Source: Melanocharis versteri (lineage: Eukaryota; Chordata; Aves; Passeriformes; Melanocharitidae). Taken from it: DNA of 64,000 nt. Under the pieces are notes generated by a model. The model ran no database searches. It had not been told where the DNA came from and was given only the letters and a program-made list of their open reading frames with translations. Positions within the stretch are counted from its first letter, which is position 1, and the number at the start of each line of letters is the position of its first letter. The translations under genes and the position numbers were made by a program. The DNA lies in the NCBI GenBank assembly GCA_013397845.1, contig VZTG01000029.1:21372-85371 (forward strand). Direction: 5' to 3'. Below are positions 59,741 to 64,000 of the stretch, in pieces.

Positions 59741-62700
59741 TAATTTGGTAAATCTAAGATGAGGGGAAAAAAGGGTATCTGAAGGGCAAAGTCACTGGAA
59801 AAATGCCTACAAGTTTGGTTTTTTGTTTGTTTTTTTTCCCAGGGAAAAATGAGGTCATCTGGCTTCTCTTCTTAAAGAAAGCTTTCAAAGGAACATTTGA
59901 AAATCCCAGACCTAAAGTATTTCAAGTTTTGTTTCAGTTTAATCCTTATATCTTCCCCTGAACACTGACAACAGCCTCTCAATTTTTAGCTTACTTTTCC
60001 ACAGTAAACCTGAAAAAGTCATCACTGAGTTCCTAAATAGGAAAAGAAGAGAAAAATCCTCTGCTGCAGTTTTTCATTGAAAATTGAGAACCACAAATGC
60101 ACAAACCACTAGGGTGACTGTGCATTGCACTCTTTCCTAACTCAGTGCTGGGTAAGGGTCTCCCTACTCCCTCACCCAGCCCTGCTGCAGCTCATCAAAG
60201 TGCTTCTTTGGGAGACTGTGTTTCAGAGAAGTCTTTGTGAATTTTTAATGCTGTGTGCTACTTAGCGTTTGCTGAATTCACAATTTTTCTGTGCCATCTC
60301 AGCAGCATCTGCTGCAGCCATGCGACCTGGAGCAGCACGCAGCCTTTCCCAGCATACCTGAGAACCTGGGATCAGAAAGATCCCAAGGAGAGGCCCATGG
60401 GCAGTGCAGGAGATGCTTCCAGACCCTTCTGCAGAACCTCGCGATGCAAAACTTCCCCAAGCCACCATCCAGGTTTAACCCAGATTCGAGTGGTGCTCTC
60501 GTGGGAACACAGAGCAACACTGCTCATTCTGGCATGCTGAAACCCAGCAGAACAGCACTGTCTGCAGCCTCTGCGCAGGGAACTGCTGCTCTCATCTCTT
60601 CTTTTCTCTTTAAGGTCTTACGAAGCCCAAAGGTGATGCCTGGAGAGCAGAGGGGGGAAGTGCTGGATGCTGGTGTGAAAAACCAGCTGGGGAACCAATG
60701 CATTGTGCAGAAGGAGGAGAAAAAGGGGGACGTGGCCCGTGAAAGGCAAGACACACAAGCTGTCTGACATAAGGGTGAAGCATGACCCTTCTGCTTTTGG
60801 CAGAACTGAATTTACACAGGAGAGCAGTGGCACTGAGGGCCTCCAGCACTCAGGGTGATGCCTAACAGTTTCCAAGATAAACCACACTCATTTGAGCTCT
60901 CTTCTGCTTCCCCAGGCTCTGGTAACAAAATCACTGTATTCCTTTTATAGATTTTTAAAAAAGAAACAACACCAAAAAACCTCCCACCAAAACCCAACAG
61001 CACCTAGATTCCACAGAAGTGCCATGCCAGAAAACGCTATACAAGAACTCATAGGAAATCCAAATTGCTAACATCTTTTTTTTCCCAAAGCTGGGGAGCC
61101 CTAAGTTGGGAGCACAGCCCTGCTCTGTTCTGCTCAGGAGTACAGGAGTACTACAGCAGGAGTAAAGATTACCCAGCCAGCAAGAAAGAAAACTCAGGAG
61201 CCACTCTGCACGTGGACAATTCACTGCGGGTTGCCTGGCTTGGCAATGGAAGCACTTGAGGGAACTCCGTAATTCTTTGATACACAGAGCATTATGAGCT
61301 TTAGGTAATGGAACAGAAAATGTTAGGTTTAGCCGTTGATGATATCTCCTGTGATGTTTGATCAAACCCTCCTCGTGTGGAGGAGGTGATTTATTAGCAG
61401 AGATTGGACCCATTTGAAGAAAGAAGCATCCTGGTGCAGGAGAAGGCTCATCTGAGAGCTTCATCAAAGCAGCAGTTTACAGAGAGGTTTTCTGTCTCCC
61501 AGCAATACCAGCTCACATGTCAGTGCCAAACCTGCCATGAAAAAGCTTTCCAGAAAGCAGATAAGCATCATCACAGCCTTGGAGGAGCACAGCTCTCTGC
61601 AGGCTCTCCTTTGCCTGCAGGAAACTCACTAAAATTTCCTGCTTTCCCAAACTATTAGCACAGGCTGGATTTCTAGACTGGTTCAATGCACAAAGCTATG
61701 GGTGAATTTAGCAGGATTTTGCACTCCTTTCATGAGGGACCTGTTTGCCTCTTTGGACACATGTGAGCCTGAAACATTTGTGTTTCATTTACACGCAAAA
61801 AAAAAGAAGTACATAATAAGCTGGGAGACAGGAAACAGAACAGTCCTTGCAATACCAGTGGAGCTGGTGACAGTCAGAGTGCTGGTCAGGCCATGCCACA
61901 GTGCCTGGTCAGAGGATACGTCTGACTGAGGGCTTGGTGACTTTTGGTGTGGGAGATGACACAACGTTTGCTGTTTCCTTCTATGTCCACCCTAATTAAA
62001 GAGAAGCTAATTCCAAACCTTGCCTGTCTCTCTCATGGAGCACACTGACGTGCTTTTGCAGAGAGAAGGATGCTCGCAATCAGCTCAGTGTTTCCTACCT
62101 GCCCAAATCCCACGGGATGTCTGTGCTACAGAACAACGTGGCTCCTGATGCAAGATCAGCCTCTGTGAATCTGCACCGAGTGCTGCTGCAATAGCCATGA
62201 CTGAGAAATGTTTAATCCTCATTCTTGTTTTATAAAAGGATCAAAATGCTCAGCATGCTGACAATTCAAAGGTTTAGCAGTCCCGCATAGAAATACGCAC
62301 TGCAGGCTTGAAAGCTGAATACTAAAATTCTAGAAGACAAAGAGTAAAAAGACAAAAAAAACCCTACCCATGCTATTCTGCAGTGTACCGGTCCTGTTCT
62401 GTACTGATTTATGAATACGAGAAAACTGCTTTCTTTTACGTTGCCTTGGTTATCCAGTCACTTGCTGTATGAATACGTTTGCTCAGGTCAGTGCAGGGCT
62501 CTCAGAAAAAGCACACGAGAGAAGGGAGTGAGTGGCTCCAGTGATCCACAGTTTGAGGCTCTTGATACTGAAAAAACCGTGGATCTGTTTGCCCTGCTAA
62601 TCTCTCCTCCAGCTGCAGCCAGCCCCCAGGCGGGTTTTGCTGGGAGCAGCCTGAGCCTTCAGCCAGGGAATGCTGTGTCAGGGGAGGAGCAGGGACATGC

Positions 62701-63981
62701 TGAGGTGCCACAGGTGACACATCACCCCACAGCCCCCGCTGTCAGCAGGGCAGGTGTCTCTGCTCTTAACTGATGCCTTGGTCTGCCAATAGACACTTTC
62801 GTCTTCCTCCTCCTCCCAAATCCACCCTCAACCTCCCATCCATCTTTCTTTGCCCACTTACCCCTTTATTGGCCCCCTAGAGGGAGGAGAAATGGGAAAC
62901 GGGGAAAGCATCAGGTGTCCTTCCTCATTTGGGTATTGCAAATCTACCTTTTCAGAAAACATCTACAGAAATTGTCTTCCCAGGCAATCAGGCAGCCCCA
63001 GCCCTGATGTGAAGGACACGGCGAGGCAGCGAGCACAGTCAGATTGCATTTGCTGAACAGCGGTCACCCTCTCCCTGGCTGCTGACCTTTAAAATGTCAG
63101 GCACCTCATTTAGAAAGCAACAATTGGGTTTGAAAAGTTTCAAGGCTCTGTGTCCTGCTCCAGCCAATTTTGCAGACAGGGCTCTGCAAGAACATCTCCC
63201 ACCGCTGGTTTTTCCTTTCCCCTTCATCTCCCCAGGATTTCAGCACTTAGCACCTCATTCTTTCATGCTGCTCTTGTTACAAGAGGATTTAATATTCCTG
63301 ACTATGGACAGCCCCACTTTTATAACTTCTTTTCAGTTAATTCTTCTTCCAGTTAAATGCTGGAAAACCATTTTCCCCTCTGATTTCCAGCTTAGGAAAA
63401 CCTTTTGCAAGATCTAAACTCTGCTGTTTTCCTACAACTAGATTACAGGATGCAGGAGAGAGGAAACAAGTTTAGTTCCTGTCTTTGAAAAATATAAATA
63501 TTTTATCTTGTTTTTACAGTCTTATGCAAGTACTTCCATTTATAGCATACAACTTTTTTCCCCCCGTTTGACACATACCAAGCGTATTAATTGATACCAC
63601 TATCACTCCAGCTACAAAAGGAAAACGAGACAATTCTGCACACAGCTATGTTTGCACAGAGCCAAAGCCTGAGCTTCATAAAGCCCAGGGGCAGTCGTGC
63701 ATTCCCCATTCCCTACCTCTGGTCTCCAGTTTGGAACCCAGCCAGGCAAGCTGTGTCTTCCTATCACTCAGCTTTCCAGGCAGAAGTATTTCAAATGAAT
63801 TCATAGGCCCTTCCTGCCCCTCCATCCTTCCTTTCCTCTGATCCCACCCCACAAGGATGTCACAGGGGTTAATGAGTGTTGCACATTTGCTCTCTGCAGA
63901 TGATGCTGGTGCCAAGGAAGGTGACAGCGTAGTGCCATGGCAGCTCTGCAGCTGCTCCTGACTGCCAGGGTGCAGATTGCC

Positions 63982-64000
63982 CATTATTATTATTATTATT
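63982..64000 (+). repeat. (ATT)n microsatellite, cut by window end
   Basis: At least six ATT units run to the last base of the window. Confidence 0.9.

Larger units (their letters stand above)
46158..64000 (-). other. NECAB2: NECAB2 first visible intron, more than 17.8 kb, 5' end outside the window
   Basis: I looked on the minus strand for an exon ending in the family motif ILDIFRRADKN with a phase-1 donor and did not find one. The upstream exon therefore seems to lie beyond 64000, or was missed. The interval contains two CR1 fragments, an LTR piece, the minisatellite, the duplicated block around 57790 and a CpG-rich patch. Confidence 0.65.

Overview
The window is vertebrate nuclear DNA, almost certainly from a bird and probably a songbird. 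It carries spliced genes with GT-AG introns, CR1 LINE 3' ends with the avian TTCTATGATT-type tail, a tRNA-Ile-headed SINE with a CR1-like tail, and the start of an LTR of a kind I associate with passerine ERVL families. The gene order MBTPS1, SLC38A8, NECAB2, with NECAB2 on the opposite strand, matches human 16q23-q24. Exons were found by reading splice sites and comparing the translations with what I know of these families; no search was run.

Layout. Positions 1-2305 hold the last two coding exons and 3'UTR of MBTPS1 (+), the site-1 protease. Positions 2306-4690 are intergenic. SLC38A8 (+), a sodium-coupled neutral amino acid transporter, lies at about 4690-9345 as ten compact exons. Its first exon runs into a 144-base N gap and has no clear start codon. 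NECAB2 (-), a neuronal EF-hand protein, fills the rest from about 9265 to beyond 64000: eleven 3' coding exons are visible, while the start-codon exon is not found. SLC38A8 and NECAB2 converge tail to tail and their poly(A) signals are interleaved. The exon arithmetic closes: SLC38A8 exons 2-10 give exactly 376 codons with stop, and NECAB2 exons 2-11 plus the final exon give 938 nt, one base short of 313 codons, as the phase of the missing exon predicts.

About 70 percent of the window is NECAB2 intron sequence: 10.9 kb, 17.5 kb and more than 17.8 kb in the three largest introns. I saw no nested coding gene. These introns hold three CR1 fragments, one SINE, one LTR piece, a 40-bp minisatellite, simple repeats, an isolated CpG-rich patch, and several AT-rich stretches that look like conserved non-coding elements but cannot be confirmed here.

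The three genes do not form a pathway. MBTPS1 acts in the Golgi on SREBP and ATF6, SLC38A8 moves neutral amino acids across membranes (its human loss causes foveal hypoplasia), and NECAB2 is a neuronal calcium sensor. The points most worth a second look are a probable false haplotype duplication around a single N at 57790, a 26-nt NECAB2 microexon behind a long polypyrimidine tract, a GC-AG intron in SLC38A8, its unresolved start codon, and the CpG-rich patch. I found no previously undescribed biological system.
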